Shown: positions 25,637 through 36,564, numbered from the stretch's first letter. The stretch is DNA of 64,000 nucleotides from Odobenus rosmarus divergens (GCF_000321225.1 NW_004451670.1:124001-188000), one strand, 5' to 3'. Numbers and translations are program-made. The notes: generated by a model from the letters alone, not told the origin.

Positions 25637-25885
25637 CAGGTGTGAAATTGTATCGAGCTGAAAATCCCATAGATTCCAGCTCTCCATCAGCAAAAAATTT
25701 AATCCATAGAAATCTTCCACTGGATTTTATTACAGGTGGATTTTGTTGTCCACAAAAACGTCCAATTATTGGAGAAAATCCAAAAGGTCCATCTCGAACT
25801 TCAATATGATCAAATTTGCACTCCCAAGACGGTTCAATAGAGTACTTTTCATCAAAGTAAAGTTCAATGCACTGTCTTGGGGCAG
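25637..25885 (-). CDS. NETO1: NETO1 coding exon 4: remainder of CUB1
   Basis: The exon completes Ala74 and encodes residues 75-156, ending with one base of codon 157 (G, as expected for Asp). It starts [14 protein letters not shown] and ends SARYNFTP. Cys79 is an extra cysteine in the QCIEL strand; Cys96 and Cys118 (in WECKFD and GRFCG) are the second CUB disulphide pair. Glu95 to Asp99 and the following EVRDG segment carry the acidic residues expected of a calcium-binding CUB. The C-terminal strand GFSARYNF closes the barrel. The acceptor is preceded by a T run; the donor is GTAAGT (25636-25631). My recall of the human protein shows no difference in these 82 residues, consistent with strong purifying selection. 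The next exon would start CUB2 and is not seen in 1-25636. Confidence 0.97.
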
Positions 25886-28800
25886 CTGAAAAAAAAGGAA
25901 AGATTATGTCTAGAAGGCCATTTTTAAATCTTTAGGTAGATTTTTGTAATTCTACTTCAGATTTTATCTGTACATCTTCTATCAAACTTTGAACATGACA
26001 TGTGTGGAAAAGCAAAGCAAGTCCATAAGCATTCTAAGGGATAACATTTCCATAAGAATGTCTCAGGGATGCTCCTTAAAACTGGTGCTGTTGCACAAAA
26101 GATTATTCGGATATAAAATGACCGTTTCGATGTCTAACACAGGCCTAATAAATCACAGTATTTTTGTGAAAGACCACTAACATTAGGTTTAGAAATTAGA
26201 AAGACAGCTTTCTGTCACTTTTCCCATATCTTAAGTATCCAGTTTTAAGGTCAAAGCCGCTTAAGAGTTGCTCAGCATAGAGTTATCCAAACATTCAAAC
26301 AGTCCCAGTCAGATGTCTTGATTAGACCCAGGTGCATATACAAGGGCATTGAGAAGAATTTTTCTAGTACACAAACCTCACCACATCACCCTCAGGTTTA
26401 AACTTAGCAACTTTCTATCAGCTATAGGAAAATGATCAATGCACTTGACATTGCAGGACCCTTAAGGGTATCCTACAACTCACACTTCCAGGGGCTTCCC
26501 AGTCCACGCACAGCCCAAGCTCAGGCCACTGCAGACACACTGTGTTTTCTAAGGTAGCATGCTTTTTCGGGCTTTCATGTATTTTAGCACTTTCTGGAGT
26601 ATCTACCTCCAATTTGCTGACTCTTGTTTATGCAGGAAAACCTTGCTTACAAGAACCACCCCTCTAAATCTACTCACTAAGGACAAAATCTATTCACCTT
26701 TCAGCACTCAGCAAGCACAGTACTTGTCATTGAGGATTTCTCAAAAAAAAAAAAAAAATCTCTGTTGGGTGAATAGTAAATGAGCTTATCTTCATAAATG
26801 TTTTTTAGCGCTCTCTAAAACATCAGGAAGATCCTCAGAGGGCTAGCAGCTCTATAGACCTCCACATGGATGCATTTGCTAGCGCCCTGCCATTTTTCCC
26901 TTGTCATGTCCAAAACAGCTCAAAATCCTGGCACTCCAGACTGGTATTCAGCCAGGATACCCCAGAATAGCCATAACAGTTGTTGAAATATCCGTACACA
27001 TTTATCCTAGTTAGTAAACAGCTGTTGCCTTGAGTCCTTTGAGTGCCTCCCTGCCATGTGGCCCTCTTCAGGGACCAGCACCCTCCAGAAACTTATAAGG
27101 TAAGACCTGGCACAGCATGGCCTGCTCCCCATGTGGTCCGTATTCATTCTGAATGACTGTTGTCCACACCACCCTAGTTCTTAAATATGTATTGAATATC
27201 ACCCTTGATGGCTTTAAAATGAAAGCTTTGCTTGCGTGGATGTCAAAAATTTACAGAAAATTGAGATACGGGATGACTTGGAAATTCGAGACCTACAGAA
27301 TAATCGAAGCTCATTTGGTTAAAGGTCAATGCATGTGACAAGACAATTTTAGAGATTACTTTTAATCTCCAAAATATTTATGACTCTTTGGACACTGAAA
27401 AGAGACATTTATTACTCTTCCAAGAAAAACCAGGGATGGTTTTATCTACCACTACTGTATATTCTGAAAGGTCAACAATTGTAGTATTACCATATTGATA
27501 GATTTGATGAAGTTTCAATGATTTTTTAAAAAATCTGCAAATTGGAAAGTATCCTAAGAAATTACTTGGAAAACCTTTTCCCCTCAAGATTATTAGTCCA
27601 ATAACAAAAAGGGACCTATTTATGTAGTAGCATTAAGTATATCATTTGTATGTATTAATATCTTATAGACTGTGCCTGCTTGTTTATCTGCTCATTGGCA
27701 AGCCAGTATGATAAGTTTTAGAAGGAAATAAACTATTTGAGAATGTAGGATATTTCTTTTAGATGTAAATAATGTATGGCTAAGGAACAGTAAAGCAATG
27801 AGAACAACCTTGTGCTAATTTATTTAAAACTCTATGAAGCAACATATATCCATCTATTTTCCCCTATTAGGAAATGCATGGCCATCGAACATGAATTCAT
27901 TTATGCATATCTTCATTTTCACTGTTGCTTAAGTTCTGTCCAACATGGATGAACAAGCCTCTCAATGTTCCTTCATGACACATACTATCACCATGGCCTT
28001 GGGTAGGCCACACTTAGGTGGACAGCTCATCTTCCTTTGGTCCAGCATGTTGAAGTTAACTACACACACTCATATATGAAATTCCACTACTGAATTTTCA
28101 AAGGCAGTAAAATAAGGTTTTAAAAATAAGCATGTCATATAGTTGTTGTAATTAAAAACAAGTGATTATAGTGCATGGAAGTCATTGGAAGCTCTCTAAG
28201 TTCAGCTCCTTACACTTAGGTTTTCCTCCCCTTCAAATCTCCCAATTCACAGCTGCCTTTCACTTCCACGTTTTCTCTAAGTCATCTGGGAGCTAAATCT
28301 GAGGTTCCTTTTTGAGAGGTCTTCACCCCTCCTAACACATCTTTGGACACACTGAAAACTCCGAGCACTTTCACCTGAATAGTGCACATAGTTACAGAAC
28401 ATTGCTCCCTCTTTGAGAGAGTTTTAGGACAATCTGAAACCCACGAAAGGGATCTTCCTTTCTGTGACTGGGACTCCACCCCAATTCATAAGAACCTATC
28501 TTACTTCAAGAAACTTGACCAATGATTTAGACCTTTCTTGTATTTTACATTTACCTTTTTCTACAGAACAGGCTACTCTTTTCAGAATTAAACATGACAA
28601 TTTGCCCCCCCTGAAAGCAGAAAAGACAAAAAGAAAAAGAAAGAACTGCCTTCCTACCTTGGGTCCATCAACATCTTCCCTCCCCCAATGCCTCCATCAG
28701 CTGTGAGCCAGCTCCCACTCCACTAGGGCAATGAGTGCATACGTCCTAAAGCTACTATCAGCTTCTCAATGGCCTCGTGGAATAGATGTGTTTCCTTTTA

Positions 28801-29059
28801 CTTCACTTTTCTTTGCTGTAAGAGTTGGCATTTTCCCTACTCCCTTCGTGCTGAAATGTCACCTGCATTACGTGCTGGGGCATCTTTTACCTGATCTCCA
28901 GTCCATCTCGCTGGCTCGTCCTTCACAGTCCCTGTTACCCTTCTCCTTACTCTCCCATCCCTTACCTGTTGTTTTTCAGAAACGCATTCTATGTCTTCTT
29001 CCCGCTCTTTCTAGACCTGTGTCCTGGGTGCCACTGGCATCCCAAAGGAGAGCTATTAC

Positions 29060-29165
29060 AATATAATGATGCCTGCAGCTGCATCAAAGACCAATTAAAC
29101 CAGACTTCCTGGGACAGACCCAGGCATCTGTGTTTTTTGAAAGATTTATAAAATAGTGCTCCAAA
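29060..29165 (+). mobile_element. Possible MER20-like DNA transposon fragment
   Basis: Phrases ccaattaaaccagacttcct and gacccaggcatctgtgtttt recall a common mammalian hAT non-autonomous element. The fragment is too short for certainty. Confidence 0.35.
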
Positions 29166-29399
29166 TATTCTCTCTGGATAATTTTATTCATACCAGGAGC
29201 CTCAACAACAATCCATATTTATGACCTATAAATATCTATTTTCAGCCCAGAGCTCTCCAGTGAGCTAAAGACTCATGTATCCAATTTCTGTATGCAACAT
29301 CTCCATAAACACCAAAATGGAATTATTTTTCCTTCAAACCCTCTTTCTCCACCCATATTCTTTACCTGGCATGGCAATTCCATCTCTACGTCACCAAGC

Positions 29400-30085
29400 C
29401 AAAAACTGGAATCCTCTTGGGATTTCCCATCTCTCCTGCCTACATCCAGGCACTCATGACTCAGTTTCCTAAAGACCTCTCATCTCTTCCTTTGACGCCT
29501 CAGCCAATGTCACTAGTGTAGTTCAGGCTTTTACTATGGCTTACATGGTCCTTCACAATAGTTTCTGCTTACTTCTTTTCTTTCTGTCACTTCACGAAAA
29601 TATCAGCTTATTATTTCTCCACTTAAATTATTTCAGTGGCACCCCATTGTCTAGCCTATAAAGTTCAAACTTTCACGGCTGGAGTAGATGGAATACCAAA
29701 TTCTCCTTTATCTGAGACTGCTGACCTCTTGAGCCTCCTTACTTCTTCCTCTCCTCACACTATGCAGAAGCTACACACGGGTCCCAAACTTCCGCACAGG
29801 CCATTCTGAATAGAGAATTACCTCCCTGAAGTTCTTCAAAACTGAGTGAGAGCATCTCCTCCTCCTGATTGGCTCCTCTCCTTCTCTCTGCTCCAAATAC
29901 TGCTGATTTGGGGGTGCCTTTAGATTGTTTACTGAACGGGGCATGGTCCCCAGACCACATTATAAATTCCACACGCAAGTACCATGGTTGTTTTTTAAAG
30001 ACTCTCTAAACGGTAACTAGAAGAAAGGCTGTTTCTCAGTAGTTGTTCAATAAATATTGGTTAAATAAATGTATGGATGAAAACA
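29400..30085 (+). mobile_element. L2 3' part
   Basis: Contains ccccattgtctagcctataa with agttcaaac soon after, like the L2 ORF2 end, and finishes ttgttcaataaatattggtt with a short degenerate tail at about 30075. It lies in NETO1 intron 3. Confidence 0.65.
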
Positions 30086-31504
30086 ATGGCTAGCATGAAG
30101 TATTTCAAAAAGAGTGCAGAAGTATGATTAATAGTAACAGGAGGTTCTATTGATTTCTCAACTAATCAGTTTTGCCCTTGACATAACTAGGAATGAATGT
30201 AAATATGTGCATGATATTAAAATAAAATGCTAGCAATGTTTTTTAATTCTAAATAACAATAAACACGAAAGTGTAATTAATATGCAAAGATCTGCTTCTG
30301 AAATAATCCTTTAAAGGAGAGAACTAATTGATTTTATTCTTTTTAATAATTCAAAGTTAAAATACTGTTGCTTTAAAGCACAAATTACGTGAGTTTAAGC
30401 AAGACATTTAACCTCCCTCTGTCTGTTTCCTTGTCTATAAAATAAGGGCAACAAAAAATATCTACTTCCTATCATTAAATATTTTAATATATGTTAAGAT
30501 TTTGAACGTTTTATGTATACACAAACACACACACATATACATATAATAGATAGGTAATATTAACTTGGTGAAGAGAACAAATAAGTTTAACCCAGAATTT
30601 CCGTATTTCAATTTCCTTTTCTATCAATCACATGAGGAATAAGACTGCAGAACTCAGATTTCTAGTTTTATCCTTTTATTATCAGAGCTTATTCTTTTTT
30701 CCTCCTTCTTGTAGTGCAGTGTATCTTTGCTAAAAGTTCACCCTCAGGCACAAAAAGGAAAGAGCTAATATCCTTAGCTTAAAAGTTACAAAAATAAAAA
30801 AAGAATCATTTCTAAATAGGAATTCTTGAAAGCAGTTAAACAGAAAGCCTTTTTCTTTCAAAGATCTACCAAAGGAACATGCCCTTCATTTAGAGATAAA
30901 TACTGAGCATACACTGTCTTTTTCATTAAGATGGCTCAATCCCTCTGTATCTGTGTGGGTGGGGGGATGGAGAAGGGTTGCAGGTTTGGGGCTTTTTAGG
31001 TATTAGCATCTATAATATTAAAATCTTCCTCACTAGGTGAAATGATCATTCAGTCCAGAAAGCTGTATGTAATCGAGTGCTGTCTACAAGGGTGATGGAA
31101 ATTGGAAATGTTCAAAGGGAAATGAATCTCTTTTTCAGCACTATTTTTTTCTTTTGAGTTAGGAAAGAAAATGATGAAAAGAAGCATCATAATTTGGAAT
31201 CCTGACTTTGGCATTAAAGTATGATAATGTCACTTGTTAGTGCAAATTAAGGCAACTATCATTCAGATTGTTTGGAAACATGATTACAGATTTATTTTTA
31301 ACATTAACATGCATTTGTGTACTTTATATTATTAAAGAAAAATTAAAAAAGTATAGGTTCTTCTACTAACTGTTAACCAATAAAATACTAGTTTCTAAAA
31401 TTGTTATACATTAGGTAATATTATGCCAACTATGCATCCATTCCATTAATTTAGAATTCTAAATCAATGAAGTCAACTGCAAAATAAACTGTTACCAATT
31501 TGCT

Positions 31505-31722
31505 TTTATTTGCCTGAATTTACTTATTCATAACCCATTGCTAATAATTTCAATAATTAGCTTGATTCCAAATTTTAGTTATTTGATTCATTAAGAGATA
31601 TTTCTGTGCATGGTCTCCAAAACCAATTTTTGTAATGTCCATACGCACACTGTCCATCCAAAGCATAGCGATGGCCAGGTTTGGCTTGGAGCTTTCTCCA
31701 GCCAGGGCTCTCTCCCCCTTAC
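31505..31722 (-). other. NETO1: Intron 3 read-through extension of NETO1 exon 3 with poly(A) signal (possible soluble isoform end)
   Basis: If the exon 3 donor is not used, translation continues from Glu73 as [12 protein letters not shown] and on for 57 residues to TGA at 31552-31550, giving a protein of 130 residues with the signal peptide but only part of CUB1 and no membrane anchor. AATAAA (complement of tttatt at 31505-31510) lies about 40 bases after the stop. Alternatively spliced, soluble forms of NETO1/BTCL1 have been reported in human retina and brain, but I cannot confirm from memory that they use this exact end. The extension could also be chance. Confidence 0.55.
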
Positions 31723-31860
31723 CTTCTATGATGTAGATGCACTCTCGGTCAGGAGGGTACTTGCTGGGGTAGTTGGGAGAGGTAAAGATACCTCCCTCTG
31801 CATGTTTTGTCCAAGTTCCACACTGCACTGACTTCTGAGTTTCCGAGGTGGTTTGCTTTT
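31723..31860 (-). CDS. NETO1: NETO1 coding exon 3: linker and first third of CUB1
   Basis: This exon completes Glu28 and encodes residues 29-73. After the linker [11 protein letters not shown] comes the CUB1 opening QCGTW with Cys41, then [15 protein letters not shown], the classic first strand of a CUB domain, and REC (Cys68) before the strand IYIIE. Cys41 and Cys68 should form the first CUB disulphide. The acceptor follows a strong T run; the donor is GTAAGG (31722-31717). The frame stays open past the donor for 57 codons to a TGA at 31552-31550, with AATAAA about 40 bases further on. A read-through transcript could therefore encode a short secreted form, listed separately. Confidence 0.96.
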
Positions 31861-32093
31861 CTGAAAAAAATAAAAACAAGAGCCATCATCCAATTTTCTA
31901 AAAGACTAAAAATAGAGAGGACATTCTTATAATATCCATTAGTAAATTAATTTCGAAATGTTGTGTTAGTCAAAATCAATCAATTATACACACTATAAAA
32001 TTTTCAGATATTCTGGAATATTAAGAATATGGGGAAAATAGGAAAATGTAAATAATTAGAGGTCTTCCACTGCATTTTCCCAAAGAAACACAC

Positions 32094-32147
32094 CTGTTCC
32101 TTTCTTGGTTGCCCCAGACAAATGGAAGATGATTAAACTTGCTACAA
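32094..32147 (-). CDS. NETO1: NETO1 coding exon 2: signal peptide core and start of linker
   Basis: The exon begins after a good acceptor (a pyrimidine run ending TTTCAG) and ends at donor GTGTGT (32093-32088). It completes Ile10 and encodes residues 11-27: the hydrophobic core VASLIIFHLSGA, then the basic stretch TKKGT, and leaves the first base of Glu28. Signal cleavage would be expected near the G-A-T positions at about 21-23. Compared with human NETO1 (from memory) there is one change, Leu17 to Phe. The 54 bp length is two bases plus 17 codons plus one base, so the frame is kept with both neighbours. Confidence 0.93.
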
Positions 32148-33369
32148 CTGAAACAGAAAAGAAAAATTAGAAAGAGATCATATTAATATACACTGAAATG
32201 ATCACATTCTGTAATGATATAAAGATAAGATAGTATCAAAGCAGATTAATTGTATTATTGTTAACCGTTCCAAGTTAACTCAGAACGTGCCAAAACTCGT
32301 TAAAAATGTACAAATCAGGAAAATTTAGGAATCCCTTCAGGAAGTAATGCAAGTTAAGGTTGGATGAGACCCCAGAACTGCAAATGCGTACCTCAAAACT
32401 TCAGAGGCAATACTGTAATCTACTCCTGTCACATTATAGTAGGATTTCAGGACCTGTATTGTTTCTAACCGCCCTTAGGGAAAGGCTTTGCTAGCATCTC
32501 TGAAGGAAGAGTGAGCCAGGCGAAAAGCTGAAAAGGCAAACAATGAGGAAGGACTCCGTGACTGACCCTAAGGCACTGCCCGCGTAGTTGTAGTTGAGAA
32601 AACAAATACTTAGGCAAATCTTACGGCAGTTGTGGGAAGTGAACAGGAGAAAAACAGATAAACGGGGATTGGAGGCATTAAGCAGCACTACAAAAGCGTT
32701 TCTTATAAAAAGGTACTCTATTACCAAGTAACCCCTGTCCTCAGCACTTCCTAAGCTGTGCAATTGATTTCTTCTTAACCTTAACTTTGACTTAATATTT
32801 AGTGTTATCCAGAAATAGATTCTTACTTTGAGAAAGGCGATTTCTGTGAGCATTTCCTTGAGCCAATTTTTCAGTATCAAAAAAAGACCTTGATCTCTAA
32901 CAAGAGTAAATCTGCAAAGACCATTGCAACCGGAACTTCTGCTTTACTTTCGTATCTTGATTTTTTTTTTTTTATAAAACCTGAAACTAGAAGAGTAATA
33001 AAACAATCTAGTCTTCATAAGTACTGGTTTTTCCACTTCTAATTAATCTGTTATTTATTTTGTTGCCCAATTCCCTAAAATCCCTAACTTCCATTAGATG
33101 TATAATTATATTTCCCCTTAAAATTAATTTGGAAAAGGGAAGGTATAATTCACAGCGATTTCCTAAACTGAAGCTCACGGCAGGAGTTTATAAATTTATG
33201 TTTTCAGATTATTCCAAGAAAAGAATGCGGGCCTTAAACTAGCATTTGAGAAAGTATATCAGTTATATTACTTTGTCCTGATCATCTGCTTTTAGATGAA
33301 AACATTAGCTGTTGTCGTCTGTGTTTAAACAGGAAAAAAAAAATCTTGTTTTAACTCGCCAGGATTCTA

Positions 33370-33408
<39 letters not shown>

Positions 33409-33639
33409 ACACGGCCATCGATACCAGGACGTCCGCGTGCTGTTGTTTTTACTCTGCTTTTCCTGTTTTGATGGAATCACACGATGGAACAAGTACTATG
33501 ACTAACACATCCACAAAGCCGGTCTTTTAACTGCGTGGCACAGGATTAACCCTGGAATCTTAGCTTTTGAATGTGAAATTTCCACCGCACATTTTCTTAC
33601 ACTGCCTTTTACTTGACGACTTCTGAAGCCATCTTCCTC
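32148..33639 (-). other. NETO1 intron 1, AT-rich part
   Basis: Intron 1 runs 34135-32148; its upstream end lies in the CpG island and this remainder is ordinary AT-rich sequence. Apart from an (AC)n run at 33371-33405 I see no repeat or coding signal. The 129-codon minus ORF at 32491-32880 lacks any recognisable domain and lies wholly in the intron. Confidence 0.7.
33371..33405. repeat. (AC)n microsatellite in NETO1 intron 1
   Basis: About 17 uninterrupted AC units close to the edge of the CpG island. Confidence 0.97.
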
Positions 33640-34135
33640 TCAACGGCACGCGCTACCGCACACCTACATAACGCAGCACTCAAGAGCTGGGGTTGGCACT
33701 CGCCCTCCCCGCAAGCGTGGCGTTCAGGTGCGCCCTAAACTCCCTCCTGGAGTGAAAATATGGGCCCGCGGAGCCGAAAGCCCCCGAAAGAGGGCTACTC
33801 CCTGCATCCCGCCAACTGTCGGCCCCACGCTCTCCCTCTTCCCACCTGCGCCCGCACCGGGCCCACTGCCAGCGGCTCCCGCACGTGCTCGCCTCCGCCC
33901 CCAGGGCCGTCCCCCGCAGATTCTGAGACCCGGCGACCACGGACCCGGCGCCGCCCCCACGCCTCGATCGATGGTGCTGCAGCCCAGAAAGTTTACAGGC
34001 GCCGGGACTCGCGGGGACTGCGGGGTCCGGTCGGAGCGCCGCGGCGAGGCTTTCCCTGCGCGTTCGGCCGCGAGGGAGGAGGGAAGGAGGGAGGAGGGCC
34101 CGCGAGTGGACCCGCGCGGCGGGAAAGGTACTCAC

Positions 34136-34163
34136 TGTGAAACAAACTGCGTCCATAGATCAT
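34136..34163 (-). CDS. NETO1: NETO1 coding exon 1: start codon and signal peptide N-terminus
   Basis: The ATG occupies 34163-34161. Nine codons read MIYGRSLFH, then one base (A) of a codon completed by exon 2. The donor is GTGAGT at 34135-34130. The start has a purine (G) at -3. Human NETO1, from memory, begins MIHGRSVLH, so this copy differs at residues 3, 7 and 8, which is normal for a signal peptide. The exon is too short to find by ORF length and was placed by its junction with exon 2. It lies inside the CpG island. A 75-codon upstream ORF ends with a TGA that overlaps this ATG. A weak AG lies just upstream of the ATG, so I cannot tell whether the 5' UTR is contiguous or spliced. Confidence 0.9.
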
Positions 34164-34387
34164 GTCTGTTCGTTACACCAGAGGCTCCGATCTCCACTAA
34201 TTCCATTTAGAGACGGGAAGACTTCCAGCGGTGGGGGAGGACGGAGTCGGGGGGTTTTAAATGTGCAAACCAAGAACCAAATGAAGGGGGGACAGAGGGG
34301 GGAGAAAGAGAGATCCGAGCCCACACAGCAGCAAGATCCGTATCCTGGCGTCCTCCGCCCCTGGCTCGCTCTCGCTCGCTCCCTCAC
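34160..34387 (-). other. Upstream ORF of 75 codons in the presumed NETO1 5' UTR
   Basis: Starting at ATG 34387-34385 this frame encodes MRERARASQG and continues to EQT, then TGA at 34162-34160. The TGA overlaps the NETO1 start codon in the arrangement ATGA. If the transcript is unspliced across 34160-34390, ribosomes initiating here would finish on top of the main start codon, an arrangement that can either repress the main frame or allow termination-reinitiation. The peptide is Arg-, Ser- and Pro-rich and matches nothing I know. It may be meaningless if transcription starts closer to the gene or an upstream intron removes it. Confidence 0.4.
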
Positions 34388-36505
34388 CGCCGCGAAGCCA
34401 GCATCCCCACCGTGACGCTCGCATCACACCCGGGCGCCGATCGCCACCATCCGCGCCGCCGGCGGCAGCACCCTCCTCCTTTGCATCACCGCCGCCGCCG
34501 CAGCTGTCAGGAGGACGCGCGGGCAGTAGGCGCGCGGGCGGCGGCGGGCGCGGGGCGAGCCCCCGGGGCGCCCGGACCGGGGCCGGGGCCGGGAGGAGGG
34601 CGCGGCGAGGCGGGGGGCCAGTCCAGACCGACGGCCGCGACGGGGCGGGCGGGCGGCGGCGGCGGCGGCGGCTGGGGCCCGCTCAGTCCCCAGTTTCATA
34701 CACCACGAGCAGCAGGTCTGAGCAACCTCTCCGGGAGGGTGTCCAGCAGCAGCCCTCCTCTCTCCGGCCCTTGGGGATCTTCCGCTGAGGCATTGAAGAC
34801 AGGAGGAAGGGGTCCGTCATCAGCTCGCCGGGCTCCGCGCCACCTCTGCGATCTTGCGGAAAGAGGAGCGGGTGGGTGGGCGTCTGGGAGGAGGGCGTGA
34901 GGGTGGCGGAGGGGAACGGGGGTGGCCAAGGGGGCGGGGAACGGAGGGAGGAGGAGGGAGCAGGAAGATGGCAGAGTTACCAAGTGGGCGCCTGAGTCAT
35001 AGCCGTAGGCTGCACGACCCTCCAGGAAGCCCGGAGCCCGGGCGAAATTGGGCTGCGCGGCGCGGCCGGCGCCCCCGGGGCTGGTGCGCGGCGGAATGGG
35101 GCGGCGGCGGCGGCTGCAAGGACATCACACCCGCTCGGATCCTGGGGGGAGGGAAGGGGGAGGGGGTGAGGACCAGGCTGGTATCCGTCACTCGGCCAGC
35201 CCGGGCTGAGGGGGCCCGAAGGGAGCAGGCAAATCCGGAGCTGGATCCGGATGCCCGATAAAAGGCGAGCAAGGGGGAGGGGCCATCGCGTGAAATTTCC
35301 CTTTGGGGTTCAGTTTTCACTTTTTACGGGTTAGAGATTGCGGTCGAACTGTCTCCCACCCCTTATATTGCATCTGTCTAGAGGAAGCGTGTTCTCTCCC
35401 TTATCCGGGCTTGTGGGGCCGGGGGGTGGGGGTGGGGGCGGGAAGGCTTTGCCATTTACTGCGCTCTCAGGCTGGGAGACCAGGCAGGGGCGCGCGGGAG
35501 GCAAAGGCAGCGGTAAAAGTTTCGCGGTTAATCGCCTGGCCTGATGTTTAGGTCGCCCCCACCAAACTGCTTCTGCGAAGACTCCTTCATCTTCCCCAAG
35601 ATATTTAAAACCCCCAAGGCAAACACAGAACACCTCTTACCCCACCTCTACACGCACAGACACGCGCGGGCGCCGCGCGTTGAACTCAGGAGGGGAGGGG
35701 AGGGAAAAAAAGAGTTGCTGGGGAAACAGCCTGGAAAAGCCCCAGCTCGTAAGATGCGAATAAATGAATAGGAAGGAACAATAAAGAGCGGGCGGCCCCG
35801 CGGAGGGCCGGAGCGCGCGGGAGTGAGGGGGAGTCCCTCCCCGGCCGCTGCAGCAGCACCTCCTCCCCTCCGGCCCCGTCCCGCCCTCCCCGGGCGCTGC
35901 GGGCTGCCGGCGCCACCACCGCCGCCGTCCGGACCTCGCCGCTACCGCGGGGCCTGCGACCCCCGGCCACCGCCTCAGTGGTCCTGGACCCCAGGCCCGC
36001 CCCCCGCTCCCGAGCGCGGCACGGAGCTCGGGTTGGGGACGATGGTGGTGATTATTCGGGGGTAGGGAGGACTCAGGAGGCAGACAGCGGAGAGGAGCGG
36101 TGTCGCGAAGCCTAGGATCACCTCCGAAGGCCGAGGAGAGAGGAGAGGGCCGTGAAAGGGGACGAGAGAGTGTCTGCGCGGGGCTGCGGCCGCCGCCGGG
36201 CTCCCAGCCCGGCTTCCACCTCGCTGCACCTGCGGCTGCGGCGCGGGGCCGCCCACGTGGGGGCGTGCGTGCGGGTGGCGGTGCTCGCGCGCTGCCCGCC
36301 TTCCCCCGGCACCGCGGCCGCCAAGGGTGGGGGGCTCCCGCCCGTCATGTGACAAGAGGGACACTGACGCAACCCCCAAGGCCGGGGTGGGGGATCCCCG
36401 AGTCCAGACACAACCTCCAAGACTCCTTCCACTGAGCTTTTGGTTCCTGGATTCCAGGTAGCTGCAAGTTCTCGACGTGGGTAAAAGTGACCAGGTAGAG
36501 GGTAG

Positions 36506-36507
<2 letters not shown>

Positions 36508-36564
<57 letters not shown>

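Larger units (their letters stand above)
25886..31504 (-). other. NETO1 intron 3
   Basis: Intron between the two CUB1 exons. An L2 fragment (29400-30085) and a possible DNA-transposon piece near 29060-29165 are the only repeats I can name; there is no CanSINE or L1. The rest is unique AT-rich DNA. ORFs of 60-111 codons in it show no domain or codon bias. Confidence 0.7.
25637..34163 (-). other. NETO1: NETO1 gene, 5' part (coding exons 1-4 and introns 1-3)
   Basis: This span holds the first four coding exons of NETO1, read right to left. Exons are 28, 54, 138 and 249 bp; introns are 1988, 233 and 5837 bp. Every exon starts after its first base of a codon was supplied by the previous exon, so all junctions share one phase and the frame runs without a break from M1 to codon 157. 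The family protein is a type I membrane protein of about 530 residues (signal peptide, CUB, CUB, LDLa, transmembrane helix, PDZ-binding tail) that binds kainate receptors and tunes their gating at synapses; an NMDA receptor link has also been reported. Only about 30% of the product is here. NETO2 is the alternative, but the linker and first CUB sequence match my memory of NETO1 almost residue for residue. Confidence 0.95.
33640..36420. promoter_or_regulatory. CpG island, presumed NETO1 promoter and 5' UTR
   Basis: From about 33640 the sequence changes from AT-rich to GC-rich with frequent CG dinucleotides, and returns to ordinary composition near 36420; limits are by eye. It contains the NETO1 ATG (34163), many GGGCGG/CCGCCC Sp1-like boxes, and G-runs at 34535-34620 and 35415-35442 that could fold as G-quadruplexes. 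No convincing TATA box precedes NETO1, as is usual for CpG-island promoters. On the plus strand a TATA-like GATAAAAG lies near 35258, so divergent transcription away from NETO1 is possible but unproven. The ORFs of up to 162 codons on both strands follow from the lack of stop codons in GC-rich DNA. Confidence 0.85.

Noticed and set aside
33960..33985. RE1/NRSF silencer site
   Set aside because: Only the left half (CAGCACC on the minus strand) is present; the GGACAG half is missing.
33680..34210. Overlapping ORFs of 126-160 codons on both strands across NETO1 exon 1
   Set aside because: They lie in CpG-rich DNA where stop codons are rare, overlap one another on both strands, have no domain, and are out of frame with the supported exon.
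34412..35261. GC-rich ORFs of 135-162 codons (Arg, Pro, Gly-rich)
   Set aside because: Composition-driven open frames in the CpG island with no splice context and no recognised motif.
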